A program made the position numbers and the translations under genes. A DNA stretch of 64,000 bases from Solimonas aquatica (lineage in GTDB: Bacteria; Pseudomonadota; Gammaproteobacteria; Nevskiales; Nevskiaceae): positions 236,958 to 300,957 of the forward strand of contig NZ_FOFS01000005.1 in assembly GCF_900111015.1 (NCBI RefSeq), given 5' to 3'. This document shows, one piece after another, positions 18,734 to 30,059 of the stretch (within the stretch, counting starts at the first letter, position 1; every line of letters starts with the position of its first letter). A model generated the notes under the pieces. The model searched no databases. It had not been told where the DNA came from and was given only the letters and a program-made list of their open reading frames with translations.

Positions 18734-20326
18734 TCAGCCCCTGGGGTGGTACTGATACAGCCAGGTCTCCGACAGCGTCTTGTCGCCCAGGCGCAGATAC
18801 AGGCGCATGTCCACCGGCTCGCTGCCGTCCACGGTGAGATCGAACTGCGCGCGCCAGTGGCCGGGCACGTCGTCGGGCACCGCTTCGGTGAACACGTAGG
18901 AGAACTGGCCGCGCGAGGCCCAGAGCACGGCTTCGGGCTTGGTGCCGAAGGGCAGCTTTTCCAGCGGACCGCCGAGGAATTCCACCATGAACTTGCGCAC
19001 GCCCTGCGGACGCGGCTGACCGGGCTGGCCGCCACGGCCCAGGCGCGTGGCCGTGCATTGCGCCAGCGCACCGGGATACGGTTCCTGCGCGCTCCAGTGC
19101 AGCTTGTAGTGGAAGTTGTAGCTGTCGCCGGCACGCGCGGGTTTCTTCGGCACCCACATGGCGACGATGTTGTCGTGAATCTCGTCGTCGGTGGGAATCT
19201 CGATCAGCTGCACGCTGCCTTCGCCCCAGTCGCCGATGGGTTCCACCCACATGCTCGGGCGGCGCTCGTAGGCCACGCCGTCGTGGTAGTGATCGAAGCT
19301 GCGGTCACGCTGCAGCAGACCGAAGCCGCGCGGGGTCTTGTCGGAGAAAGCCGAGGCCATGGTGCGCGGCGGATTGTTGAGCGGGCGCCAGATGCGTTCG
19401 CCGCCGCCGGTCCACATGGCCAGGCCATCGGAGTCGTGCACTTCCGGGCGCCAGTCGTCGGCTTCCCAGCGCGCACGCTCGGAGAACCAGTACATGGAGG
19501 AGGCCGGCGCGATGCCGAAGCGCAGCACGTCGCGGCGCAGGAACAGCGCGCATTCGATCTCGGTGAGCACGGCCTTGTCGCGCGTCATGCGGAAGCGATA
19601 GGCGCCGCTGATGCTGGGGCCGTCGAGCAGGGCGCAGACCACCACGCTGTCGCTGCCGTCCTGCGGCGCTTCGAAGTAGAAATGCGTGAAGGCGGGAAAC
19701 TCTTCCGGCTTTTCCGGCTGCGCCACGTCCAGGGCGATGCCGCGCGCCGACAGGCCGTACTGATACAGCTCGCCGATGGCGCGGAAGTACGAAGCGCCCA
19801 GGAACGCCACCCAGTCATTTTTCTGCCAGGGCTTTTTCGCCTGATCGCCCAGGCGGCTTTCCTGGAAGCGGAAGCCCGCAAAGCCCGCGCCCTTGGGCAG
19901 CTCGTGCGCGGGACTGTCGGCGGGCATGTCGAAGTAGCGCGTGTCGTAGAGGATTTCGCTGGCGCTGCCGCCGCTGTTGTCCACCGCGTACATATGCACC
20001 GGGCTCTGGAAGTAGCGGCCCAGGTGGAAGAAGGTCACCGGGAACGCGCCCGGGCCTTGGGCGAACAGCGCGTAGTCGGGCCGGTAGTGGATCTTGCCGT
20101 GCGCCTCGTAGTCGATGCGTTCCAGCACCGCGCGCGGCAGCGCCGGCGGCGGCGCGTAGGGCTGCGCGGCGGCGGCCTGCGCGCGGGCCACCAGGCCCTC
20201 ATAGGAATACGGCGCGGCCTTGCCCAGACGCAGACGCGCGGCGGCCAGCACTTCGGGCGTGAGGCCCAGGGCGGCCAGGGCCAGCGAGGCGGAGGAGGCT
20301 TGCAGGAAGCGGCGACGGTTGAGCAT
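18734..20326 (-). CDS. opgD: periplasmic glucan biosynthesis protein OpgD
   Basis: Periplasmic protein acting on osmoregulated beta-glucan backbones. It begins with a twin-arginine signal (NRRRFLQASSASLALAALG), the feature that separates OpgD from Sec-exported OpgG. The MdoG fold follows, with RVE-type motifs and long conserved blocks such as VHMYAVDNSGGSASEILYDT. At 530 residues it is close to the usual 540-550. The start at 20326 gives the Tat signal directly. No opgH is adjacent. Confidence 0.9.
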   Translation of the reverse strand: MLNRRRFLQASSASLALAALGLTPEVLAAARLRLGKAAPYSYEGLVARAQAAAAQPYAPPPALPRAVLERIDYEAHGKIHYRPDYALFAQGPGAFPVTFFHLGRYFQSPVHMYAVDNSGGSASEILYDTRYFDMPADSPAHELPKGAGFAGFRFQESRLGDQAKKPWQKNDWVAFLGASYFRAIGELYQYGLSARGIALDVAQPEKPEEFPAFTHFYFEAPQDGSDSVVVCALLDGPSISGAYRFRMTRDKAVLTEIECALFLRRDVLRFGIAPASSMYWFSERARWEADDWRPEVHDSDGLAMWTGGGERIWRPLNNPPRTMASAFSDKTPRGFGLLQRDRSFDHYHDGVAYERRPSMWVEPIGDWGEGSVQLIEIPTDDEIHDNIVAMWVPKKPARAGDSYNFHYKLHWSAQEPYPGALAQCTATRLGRGGQPGQPRPQGVRKFMVEFLGGPLEKLPFGTKPEAVLWASRGQFSYVFTEAVPDDVPGHWRAQFDLTVDGSEPVDMRLYLRLGDKTLSETWLYQYHPRG

Positions 20327-20641
20327 GGCGGGTTCGGGTTTTGGTGGACGCGAAAACGTCGCAAGCCTACACGCTGTGACGGGCGATTTGCTGAATGGCG
20401 CGGCCTCCGCCTGCTCCGCTTCCGCGCTCCCGCAAGGTGGAGAGGGGAGAGCTTTGGCGATGGCCTCAGGACCTGCGGGATGCAAGCGTGATACGCGCAG
20501 GCAATCGCATTTCGCACGAACCCGCTCCGGCCTTGCGCCCCTTCTGTCCTTGCAGGAGAGCGGCAGCCGGCTCCAGGTTTGCAGCTCAAACAGCGCCGCA
20601 TGCCACAATAGCGCTCGTTTTTGCTCCTCTCGGATTTGCCG
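20327..20641. other. divergent intergenic region opgD/ttcA
   Basis: This 315-base non-coding gap should contain both divergent promoters. For ttcA, TTGCAG (20579-20584) and CACAAT (20604-20609) with 19-base spacing are a weak candidate. I see no gene, terminator or strong repeat here. Confidence 0.4.
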
Positions 20642-21514
20642 ATGTCTGCCCAGGAAATTCCCATCTACATGCCGCCCAAGCCCGCGCCCGATGACCGGCG
20701 CGAGCGCGGCAAGCTGGCCAAGCGTCTGCGGCGGCAGGTGGGGCAGGCGATCATGGACTACAACATGATCGTGGACGGCGACCGCGTGATGGTCTGCCTG
20801 TCCGGTGGCAAGGACAGCTACACCATGCTGGACATGCTGCTGCAGCTGCAGGCCAAGGCGCCGGTGCGCTTCGAGCTGCTGGCGGTGAATCTGGATCAGA
20901 AGCAGCCGGACTTTCCGGAGCAGGTGCTGCCCGACTATCTGAAATCCATCGGCGCGGCCTATCACATCATCGAGCAGGACACTTACTCGGTGGTCAAGCG
21001 CGTGATTCCGGAAGGCAAGACCATGTGCTCGCTGTGCTCGCGCCTGCGCCGCGGCGCGCTGTACAGCTACGCGGCCGAGCACGGCTACAACAAGATCGCG
21101 CTGGGGCATCACAAGGACGACATCGTCGCCACCTTCTTCCTGAACCTGTTTCACGGCGGCAAGCTCGCGGCCATGCCGCCCAAGCTGCAGTCCGACGATG
21201 GCCGCAATGTGGTGATCCGGCCGCTGGCGTATTGCCGCGAGCGCGACATCGCCGCCTATGCCGGGATCAAAGGCTTTCCCATCATCCCCTGCAATCTCTG
21301 CGGCTCGCAGGAACAGCTGCAGCGCAAGCAGGTGCGCAGGATGATGGACGCCTGGGAGCGCGAGCATCCCGCGCGCATCGAGCAGGTGTTTGCCTCGCTG
21401 ACCAATGTCGCGCCCTCGCAGCTGGCCGATGCCAGCCTGTTCGACTTCGCCTCGCTGGGCGGCGACACGCGTGGTGAACAGAACTGGCTGATCGGCGACG
21501 CGGGGGCGGAGTAG
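20642..21514 (+). CDS. ttcA: tRNA 2-thiocytidine(32) synthetase TtcA
   Basis: Iron-sulfur ATP pyrophosphatase that thiolates C32 of certain tRNAs. The PP-loop SGGKDS is at residues 54-59. The cluster cysteines are two CxxC motifs, Cys129/Cys132 (MCSLCSRL) and Cys217/Cys220 (IPCNLCGS). The 290-residue length is normal. The start [10 protein letters not shown] at 20642 is preferred over an ATG 7 codons upstream. tamA begins one base after its stop. Confidence 0.94.
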   Translation: MSAQEIPIYMPPKPAPDDRRERGKLAKRLRRQVGQAIMDYNMIVDGDRVMVCLSGGKDSYTMLDMLLQLQAKAPVRFELLAVNLDQKQPDFPEQVLPDYLKSIGAAYHIIEQDTYSVVKRVIPEGKTMCSLCSRLRRGALYSYAAEHGYNKIALGHHKDDIVATFFLNLFHGGKLAAMPPKLQSDDGRNVVIRPLAYCRERDIAAYAGIKGFPIIPCNLCGSQEQLQRKQVRRMMDAWEREHPARIEQVFASLTNVAPSQLADASLFDFASLGGDTRGEQNWLIGDAGAE

Positions 21515-21515
21515 C

Positions 21516-23285
21516 TTGCCCGTGCTCGGCGGCGGGCGCGGCCGCGCCTGGCGGGCCCGGCTCGCCGCTGCGGGCCTGCTGGGCGGCGCGCTGCTTCTGC
21601 CCGCAGCGGCGCAGGCCAATATCGAGGTGGAAGTCAGCGGCGTGAGCGGCGCCATGAAGGCCAATGCCGAGGCCTATCTGTCGATCCGCGACGCGGCCAA
21701 TCAGAAAGATCTGGATCAGGCCACGGTGGACCGCCTGCAGCGTCAGGCCGGCCCGGAGCTGCGCGAGGCGCTGCGGCCCTTCGGTTACTACAACCCCTTC
21801 ATCGACGCGCGCCTCGAAGGCACGGCGCCGAAGTGGAAGGCGCAGTACATCATCCATCCCGGCCCGCGCACGGTGTGGAAGCGCGTGGACATCCAGATCA
21901 GCGGCGAGGGCGCGGCGGATTTTGAGAAAGAGCTCAAGCGCATGCATCGCCGCCTGCAGGAAGGCGAGGGCATCCTGCACAGCGATTACGACGAGGCCAA
22001 GGCGATCCTGAGCAGCGCCGCCTACGCCAGGGGCTATCTCGACGCGCAGTACGCCGAGGCCGAGCTGCGCGTGACGCCCGCCGACAACAGCGCGGAGGCA
22101 GTGCTGCACTTCGACACCGGGCCGCGTTACCGCTTCGGCGAGTTCAGCATCGAGCAGACCGGCGAGCGCCCGCTGGAGGATGCCTTCCTGCGCCGCTACG
22201 TGAAGATTCACGCCGGCGCCGATTACGATCCGCAGAAATTGCTGGACACGCAGTTCGCGCTCAGCGACCTGGGCTATTTCCAGAGCGTGGAGATGCTGCC
22301 GCAGCGCGAGCAGGCGCAGGACCATCAGGTGCCGATCCTGATCCGCACCACGCCGCGCAAATCACAGCGCTATGACTTCGGCATCGGCTATGGCACCGAC
22401 ACCGGCGTGCGCGGCTCGGTGGCCTCCGACTTCCGCCATCTCAATGACACCGGCCATTCCCTGCATGTGGAAACGCAGGTCTCGCACATCAAGAACACCG
22501 CGGCCGGCGAGTACCGCATCCCGCGCGGCGACAAGCCCGGCGAGATGTTCACGCTCAACGGTGTGCTCGGCCAGCAGGATTACAGCGCCGGCCTCAGCCG
22601 CTTCTACGGTTTCGGCGCCGGCCTGGCCCGCACGCCGGGCAAGTGGCAGCGCCGCTACTATCTGAAGTACCTGCACGAGGACTCGACGCTGGGCGAGGAC
22701 GTCACCGCCGCCGACATGCTGATGCCCGGCCTCACCCTCAACCGCGCCTCGCTGGACGATGCCATCTACGCGCGCCAGGGCTGGTCCCTGTTCTTCGATG
22801 TGCACGGCGCGGTGAAGGATGCGATGTCCAGCGTCAGCTTCACGCAGGCGCATCTGATTGTGAAAGGCGCGTATCCGCTCTGGCAGCGCACGCGCCTGCT
22901 GGCGCGTTACGAGACCGGCGCCAATCTGGTGGATCAGTTCTCACGCCTGCCGGCATCGCAGCGTTTCTTCGCCGGCGGCGATCAGTCGGTGCGCGGCTAC
23001 GACTACCAGTCCATCGGCCCGCGCGATGCCAATGGCGCGGTGGTCGGCGGCAACTTTCTCACCACCATGAGCCTGGAGCTGGAGACGCGCGTCTACGGCA
23101 ACTGGGGCGCCGCCACCTTCTACGACGCCGGCGGCGTGGAGAATCACGTCAGCCCCAAGCTCAAGCAGGGCATCGGCGTGGGCCTGCGTTATCGCGCGCC
23201 GATCGGCTCGGTGCAGATCGATCTCGCACACCCGGTGGAGGACAACGGCGTGCGCCTGCATATCGGCGTGCGGGTGGGCTTGTGA
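21516..23285 (+). CDS. tamA: translocation and assembly module subunit TamA
   Basis: Outer-membrane Omp85-family protein that works with TamB in envelope and autotransporter assembly. A signal peptide ends near PAAAQA, then POTRA domains and a C-terminal barrel follow; the barrel has the characteristic RFFAGGDQSVRGYDYQSIGP. The frame starts with TTG at 21516; a GTG at 21522 is an equal alternative and no in-frame ATG precedes the signal peptide. At 589 residues it is normal in size. tamB overlaps its stop. Confidence 0.9.
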   Translation: MPVLGGGRGRAWRARLAAAGLLGGALLLPAAAQANIEVEVSGVSGAMKANAEAYLSIRDAANQKDLDQATVDRLQRQAGPELREALRPFGYYNPFIDARLEGTAPKWKAQYIIHPGPRTVWKRVDIQISGEGAADFEKELKRMHRRLQEGEGILHSDYDEAKAILSSAAYARGYLDAQYAEAELRVTPADNSAEAVLHFDTGPRYRFGEFSIEQTGERPLEDAFLRRYVKIHAGADYDPQKLLDTQFALSDLGYFQSVEMLPQREQAQDHQVPILIRTTPRKSQRYDFGIGYGTDTGVRGSVASDFRHLNDTGHSLHVETQVSHIKNTAAGEYRIPRGDKPGEMFTLNGVLGQQDYSAGLSRFYGFGAGLARTPGKWQRRYYLKYLHEDSTLGEDVTAADMLMPGLTLNRASLDDAIYARQGWSLFFDVHGAVKDAMSSVSFTQAHLIVKGAYPLWQRTRLLARYETGANLVDQFSRLPASQRFFAGGDQSVRGYDYQSIGPRDANGAVVGGNFLTTMSLELETRVYGNWGAATFYDAGGVENHVSPKLKQGIGVGLRYRAPIGSVQIDLAHPVEDNGVRLHIGVRVGL

Positions 23286-26200
23286 AGCGCTTTCTGCAAC
23301 ATCTGCTGCTGAGCCTGGGCGCCGGCTTCAGCCTGCTGCTGACGCTGATTGCAGGCGCGCTGATCTTTGTGTTGTTCACCACGCCCGGCGCGCAGCTGGG
23401 ATTTGAAATCGCCGGCAAGCTCACCGGCGACATGATCCGCGCGCAAGGCGTGGAAGGACGCTTGTGGGGACCGCTGCGCGTGCGCGAGCTGCACATCGGC
23501 GTGGAGGCCGTGGACATCGACATCACGCAGGCCGAGGCCGAGGTCGCGCTGCCCCTGCTTCTGCTGGCGGCGCGCATCGACGCCGGCCGCGTGCGCGCCG
23601 GGCAGGTGCGCATCAAGCTCAAGCCCACGCCGGATACGCCCGCCACGCCGCCGGTCACCGAGCTGCCGCTGGGCCTGCGCGTGCGCGACGGCGCGGTGCG
23701 TGATCTGCGCGTGATGCTGCTGGATGGCAGCGAGCTGCGTTTCACCGACATCGAGTTGAACGGCGGCTGGATCGGCCCGCGCGTGAACATCCGCCACGCC
23801 GCGACCACCACCCCCTGGGTCGGCCGCGTGGCGCTGGCCGGCAAGGCCAGGCTGCTCACGGACGGCATCGATTTTCCCCCCACGCAGCTGCACGGCTTTC
23901 TCGAAGGCACGCTGCAAGGCCACTTCGGCTACAACCAGCCTTCGGACCTCACGCTGCGCTGGCAGCAGCTGCGCTGGCCGCCGCAGGAGCTGACGCAGAA
24001 GGGCGAACAGGAAATCAGCAGCGGCGGTGGCGAGGCGCACTGGCGCGGCCTGCTGGACGATTACCGCTACGAGCTTTCCGGTGCGCTGCAGCTGCCCAGG
24101 CTGCCCCTGCAGCTCAAGGCGCAGGGGCGCGGCACGCTCTCGGACCTGCAGATCGAGACGCTGCAGGCCCGGGGCCTGGGCGGCGAGCTGCAGGCCCGCG
24201 CGGCGCTGAGCTGGAACGCGGCGCTGCGCATCGACGGTGAAGGCAGCTTCAGCGGTCTGGACCCCAAGAGCCTGCTGCCGGAACTGCCCGGCAGGCTCAA
24301 CGGCCGCTTCAAGGCGCAGACACGCCTCGTCGGCGCCGCACCGCAGGTGCAGTTCGAGGCGCAGCTGGAAAATTCGCAGCTGCGTGATCGTGCGCTCAAT
24401 CTGCAGGCTCGCGGCCAGTACGCGGGCGAAACCTTGCGCTTCGAAAGCCTGCATCTGGACAGCGGCAGCGTGCAGCTCGACGGCAGCGGCCAGATTCTGC
24501 CGAGCCTGGATGCGCGCGCCACGCTCAGCGCGGCTGATCTCGGCGATGCCTGGCCGGGTCTGTCCGGCAGCCTGCAGCTGCAGGCCCAGGCGCAGGGCGC
24601 GCTCAAGCGCCCGCATCTGATCGCCAGCGCGCAGGCGCAGAAGCTGCACTACCAGCGCTATGCCCTGGCTTCGGCGCAGCTGACGGCGGACGTGGACCTG
24701 GACCGGCAGCTGGACGTGCAGCTCAAGCTCGCCCAGCTGGACGCGGGCCTGCGCGTGCAGCAGGCACAGCTGAGCATCCAGGGCCCGCTGGCCGCGCATC
24801 AGATCGCGCTGGATCTCGCCGGCGATGCCGGCAGCCTGCTGCTGCGCGCCCACGGTGATTTCGATCCGCAGCGGCTGAGCTGGCAGGGCGAGCTGAGTCA
24901 GGCGCAGCTCAAGCCGCAGAACCTGCCGGGCTGGACCCTGGCGCGGGCCACCGCGCTCACCCTCAGCGCGCAGGACAGTCACTTCAGCGATCTGTGCTGG
25001 AAGGCCGGCGAGGCGCAGGCCTGCTTCGGCCTGCAGCAGAACGGCGCGCAGCGGCGTTTCCAGTTTGCGCTGCGTGAATTTGCGCTGGCCTATCTGCAGC
25101 CGCTGCTGCCGGGCGGCGCGCAGATCGAGGTGCTGCTGCATGGCGACGGCGAGGTGCTGCTCAATGCGCAGGGCTTGCAGGACCTGCGCCTGCAGCTGGC
25201 CACCGATGCCGGCCGCTGGCAGCTGGGCGGACTGCCGCCGATGGCGCTCAAGCCCGCGCATCTGAACATCAGCGACGATGCCAATGGCTCGCATCTGGAT
25301 CTGCTGCTGCCCTTCGCCGAAGGCGGCCTCAGCGCGCAGGCGCGTCTGGCCCCCGGCACCGACTTCATGCAGCGCGCGCTCGACGGTCAGCTGCATGTGG
25401 AGCTGCCGGATCTGTCCTGGCTGCATCTGGTGAACGTGGAAATCGCCCAGGCCAGCGGCACGCTCAAGGGCGATGTGCGTCTGGGCGGCACGCTGGCGCA
25501 GCCGCAGCCCAGCGGCGAGCTGAGCCTGAGCGAAGGCACGCTGCGCCTGGTGACGCCGGGCATCGAGGTGCACGACATCCGCGCGCAGCTGCTGGCCAAT
25601 GGCGCAGAGCCGCTCAAGCTCAGCGCGCAGGCCAGCTCGGGGCCGGGACAGCTGCAGCTGAGCGGCCAGATCAATCCCTGGGACGATCCTCTGGCGCTGG
25701 ACCTGAAACTCTCCGGCGACAACTTCCAGGCGGTGAACACCCGCGAGGCGCGCGTGCAGGTCTCGCCGGATCTGCGCATCACGCTGGCGCAGCAGCAGCT
25801 GGACGTCAGCGGCCTGCTGCTGATTCCCAAGGCCGACATCACGCCCAAGTCGCTGGGCGACGGCAGCGTCTCGGCCAGCGGCGATCAGGTGCTGGTGGGC
25901 GATGATCCCGGCGCGCAGAAACGCCGCGAGCTGCGCCTGTCGGCCGACATCACCCTGCGCCTGGGCGAGGACGTGCAGTTCAACGGCTTTGGTCTCAAGA
26001 CCCAGCTCAAGGGCGCGGTGCAGGCCATCGAGCGGCCCGGCGTGGCCACGCGCGCGCGCGGCGAAATCAATCTCGATGGCGGCCATTACAAGGCTTATGG
26101 CCAGGACCTGAGCATCGAAACCGGCCGCCTGATTTTCAATGGCCCGGTCACCGAGCCGGCGCTGGACCTGCGCGCCACGCGCAAGCCCACCGACGACATC

Positions 26201-26650
26201 ACCGTGGGCCTGCTGGTGCGCGGGGATCTGCGCAAGCCGCAGTTCCAGCTGTTCTCCACGCCGAGCATGCCGCAGGACCAGCAGCTGGGCTGGCTGATTC
26301 TGGGCCGCTCCCTCAACGAAACCACCAGCGCCGCCGACAAGGCCGCCGTGGGCGGCGCCGCCACCTCGCTGGGCCTGGCCGGCGGCGCCTGGCTGGCGCA
26401 GCAGCTGGGCAGCAAGGTGGGCATCGACGAGGTGCGCGTCGGCGCCAAGCCCGGCCAGACCCAGGATCAGGCCATGTTCACGGTGGGCAAGTATCTCTCG
26501 CCGAAACTGTTCATCGCCTACGGCGTGGGCCTGTTCCAGCCGGGCCACATCTTCCGCATGCAGTACAGCATCGGCCACGGCTTCAAGCTGCAGTCGGAAA
26601 CCGGCGTCGAGTCCGGCGGCGATATGCTGTACACCATCGAGCGCAAGTGA
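23282..26650 (+). CDS. tamB: translocation and assembly module protein TamB
   Basis: AsmA-like inner-membrane-anchored periplasmic bridge protein, partner of TamA and implicated in phospholipid transport to the outer membrane. It has one N-terminal transmembrane helix (LLLSLGAGFSLLLTLIAGAL), a long beta-rich body and the conserved C-terminal DUF490 domain ending in QYSIGHGFKLQSETG. At 1122 residues it is slightly shorter than E. coli TamB. The GTG start at 23282 overlaps the tamA stop as GTGA; in-frame readings further upstream lie inside tamA. Confidence 0.9.
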   Translation: MKRFLQHLLLSLGAGFSLLLTLIAGALIFVLFTTPGAQLGFEIAGKLTGDMIRAQGVEGRLWGPLRVRELHIGVEAVDIDITQAEAEVALPLLLLAARIDAGRVRAGQVRIKLKPTPDTPATPPVTELPLGLRVRDGAVRDLRVMLLDGSELRFTDIELNGGWIGPRVNIRHAATTTPWVGRVALAGKARLLTDGIDFPPTQLHGFLEGTLQGHFGYNQPSDLTLRWQQLRWPPQELTQKGEQEISSGGGEAHWRGLLDDYRYELSGALQLPRLPLQLKAQGRGTLSDLQIETLQARGLGGELQARAALSWNAALRIDGEGSFSGLDPKSLLPELPGRLNGRFKAQTRLVGAAPQVQFEAQLENSQLRDRALNLQARGQYAGETLRFESLHLDSGSVQLDGSGQILPSLDARATLSAADLGDAWPGLSGSLQLQAQAQGALKRPHLIASAQAQKLHYQRYALASAQLTADVDLDRQLDVQLKLAQLDAGLRVQQAQLSIQGPLAAHQIALDLAGDAGSLLLRAHGDFDPQRLSWQGELSQAQLKPQNLPGWTLARATALTLSAQDSHFSDLCWKAGEAQACFGLQQNGAQRRFQFALREFALAYLQPLLPGGAQIEVLLHGDGEVLLNAQGLQDLRLQLATDAGRWQLGGLPPMALKPAHLNISDDANGSHLDLLLPFAEGGLSAQARLAPGTDFMQRALDGQLHVELPDLSWLHLVNVEIAQASGTLKGDVRLGGTLAQPQPSGELSLSEGTLRLVTPGIEVHDIRAQLLANGAEPLKLSAQASSGPGQLQLSGQINPWDDPLALDLKLSGDNFQAVNTREARVQVSPDLRITLAQQQLDVSGLLLIPKADITPKSLGDGSVSASGDQVLVGDDPGAQKRRELRLSADITLRLGEDVQFNGFGLKTQLKGAVQAIERPGVATRARGEINLDGGHYKAYGQDLSIETGRLIFNGPVTEPALDLRATRKPTDDITVGLLVRGDLRKPQFQLFSTPSMPQDQQLGWLILGRSLNETTSAADKAAVGGAATSLGLAGGAWLAQQLGSKVGIDEVRVGAKPGQTQDQAMFTVGKYLSPKLFIAYGVGLFQPGHIFRMQYSIGHGFKLQSETGVESGGDMLYTIERK

Positions 26651-26674
26651 AGCGGCGCGATGGCACCGCCGCGC

Positions 26675-27484
26675 TCAGCTGCGCAGTGCGGCGAGCACCG
26701 GCGCGGTATCGGGGCGCACGCCGCGCCAGATCTCGAAGGCCGCCGCCGCCTGTTCCACCAGCATGCCCAGGCCGTCGCTGATGCGCTGCGCGCCCTGCTC
26801 GCGCGCCCAGGCCGCGAAGGGCTCGAAGGCGCTGCCGTAGGAAAGGTCGTAACAGGCACCGCCCTGTGCGAGCAACGGGCCCGGCAGACGCGGCATCTGA
26901 CCGGTATGGCCGGCCGAGGTGGCGTTGATGATCAGATCGTAGCGATCACCCTTGATCGCCAGATGCGTGCGCGGCAGCACCGTGCCCACCGCCTTGAACT
27001 GCTCGGCCAGCGCTTCCGGCTTCCAGGGATTGCGGTTGGACACCGCCAGCAGCGCGGGCTGCTCGGCGAGCAGCGGCCCGAGAATGCCGCGCGTGGCGCC
27101 ACCGGCGCCCAGCACCAGCACGCGGGCGCCGCGCACCGCATAGCCCAGGCGCTTGAGATCGCGCAGGAAGCCTTCGCCATCGGTGTTGTCGCCGCGCCAG
27201 CCGCTGTCGGTGCGCAGCAGGGTGTTCACCGCACCGGCCAGCTGCGCGCGCGCGCTGACCTGCTCGCAGTGCTTGGCCACTTCCACCTTGTGCGGCAGGG
27301 TGACGTTGAGGCCGCGATAGGGCTCGGCGTGCAGGTGCGCCAGGGCTTCGGCCAGGGCATCGACCTCCACCTCCACCGCGTCGTAATGCAGGTCCTGCCG
27401 CGTCTGCTTCGCAAACTGCGCGTGGATGAAGGGCGATTTGCTGTGCGAGACGGGGTAGCCGATGACGGCGTAACGGTCGGTCAT
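26675..27484 (-). CDS. aroE: shikimate dehydrogenase (NADP+)
   Basis: Reduces 3-dehydroshikimate to shikimate in aromatic amino acid synthesis. The 269-residue length is typical. Substrate-binding SHSKSPFIHAQF and catalytic Lys in NVTLPHK are near the N-terminus, DNTDGEGF follows, and the NADP Rossmann loop GAGGATRGIL is in the middle. It converges on tamB (24-base gap) and follows hemB closely on the same strand. Confidence 0.95.
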   Translation of the reverse strand: MTDRYAVIGYPVSHSKSPFIHAQFAKQTRQDLHYDAVEVEVDALAEALAHLHAEPYRGLNVTLPHKVEVAKHCEQVSARAQLAGAVNTLLRTDSGWRGDNTDGEGFLRDLKRLGYAVRGARVLVLGAGGATRGILGPLLAEQPALLAVSNRNPWKPEALAEQFKAVGTVLPRTHLAIKGDRYDLIINATSAGHTGQMPRLPGPLLAQGGACYDLSYGSAFEPFAAWAREQGAQRISDGLGMLVEQAAAAFEIWRGVRPDTAPVLAALRS

Positions 27485-27497
27485 GGTCCGTCGTGTA

Positions 27498-29142
<1,645 letters not shown>

Positions 29143-29146
<4 letters not shown>

Positions 29147-29880
29147 ACTACGGCAATTCCCGCTTGAAGCAGATGCTGGCCGCCGAGTACGTGCTCGGCA
29201 CCCTGCGCGGCCTGCCGCGCCAGCGCTTCGCGCGCCTGCTCAAGACCCGCGCCGATCTGCAGGCCGAGGTGCGCTTCTGGGAGGCACGCCTGGCGCCGCT
29301 GCTCGGCCAGCTGCCGCCCAAGGCGCCGCGCGAGCTGGTGTGGGCGGCCATCGACCGGCAGATCAATGCCCAGCCGCCGCAAGCGCAGGCACGGCTCAAG
29401 CGCGGCGCCAATGCCTTCCTGCAGCTCTGGGCCGTGGCCGCGAGCGTGGCGGTGGTGGCGCTGTCGCTGCAGCTCTACCGCATCGGCCAGCAGCCGCCAC
29501 CGGCAGCGCCGCAGGTGGCGCAGGCCGAGCCGGTCGAACACAAGCCGCCGTTCGTGGCGATGCTGCAGGACCCGAAATCCGAGACCGTGTGGCTGGTATC
29601 GCTGAATCCGCAGCGCGGCCGCATCAGCGTCATCACCCGCGGCCAGTACGCTCTGGACAAGACCCACAGCCTGGAGCTGTGGATGCTGGGTGAGGCCGGC
29701 AAGCCGCCGACGCCGCTGGGCCTGCTGCCGGCCACCGGCAAGGGCAGCATGCCGATGCCGGCCGGCATCCGGATGCCGGACAAGCCCATGCTGGCGGTGA
29801 GCCTGGAGCCGGCCGGCGGCTCGCCCACCGGCCTGCCGACCGGACCGGTGCTGCTGAGCGGGCCGGTGGTGGCGCTGTAG
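29143..29880 (+). CDS. RskA-type anti-sigma factor
   Basis: Single-pass membrane anti-sigma of 245 residues: a cytoplasmic N-terminal domain (LAAEYVLGTLRGLPRQRF), one transmembrane helix at about residues 93-113, and a periplasmic RskA C-terminal domain (SVITRGQYALDKTHSLELWMLG). It lacks the HxxxCxxC zinc motif of ZAS anti-sigmas, so redox sensing through zinc is unlikely. It is translationally coupled to the sigma gene (ATGA), which it presumably restrains. Confidence 0.82.
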
Positions 29881-29954
29881 CGCCGAGGTGGGATTGACAC
29901 GCCGCCGGGGCCGGCTTGCCTGCGCCCTGCGGTGTCGCCCCGAAACACCCCGGT

Positions 29955-30035
29955 CATGCCCGCGCCCGCGGGCATGCAGTGGCCGGGCAGCGCGGCGGCG
30001 CGCGCTGTCATTCCCGCTTGCGCGGGAATGACAGC
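29955..30035. repeat. two short palindromic repeats
   Basis: CATGCCCGCG/CGCGGGCATG (29955-29976) and a perfect 14-bp-arm palindrome GCTGTCATTCCCGC/GCGGGAATGACAGC (30004-30035) lie between the anti-sigma and MFS genes. Both share a TCATKCCCGC core also seen near 47371-47393, so they belong to one small dispersed family. The second may act as a bidirectional transcript end for the convergent genes. Confidence 0.7.
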
Positions 30036-30059
30036 AGCACCTGCGGCCTCATTTCACGA

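Noticed and set aside
22643..23281. Extended N-terminus for TamB reading into tamA
   Set aside because: This part is out of frame within tamA and lacks TamB features; the GTG at 23282 with GTGA overlap and a transmembrane start fits better.
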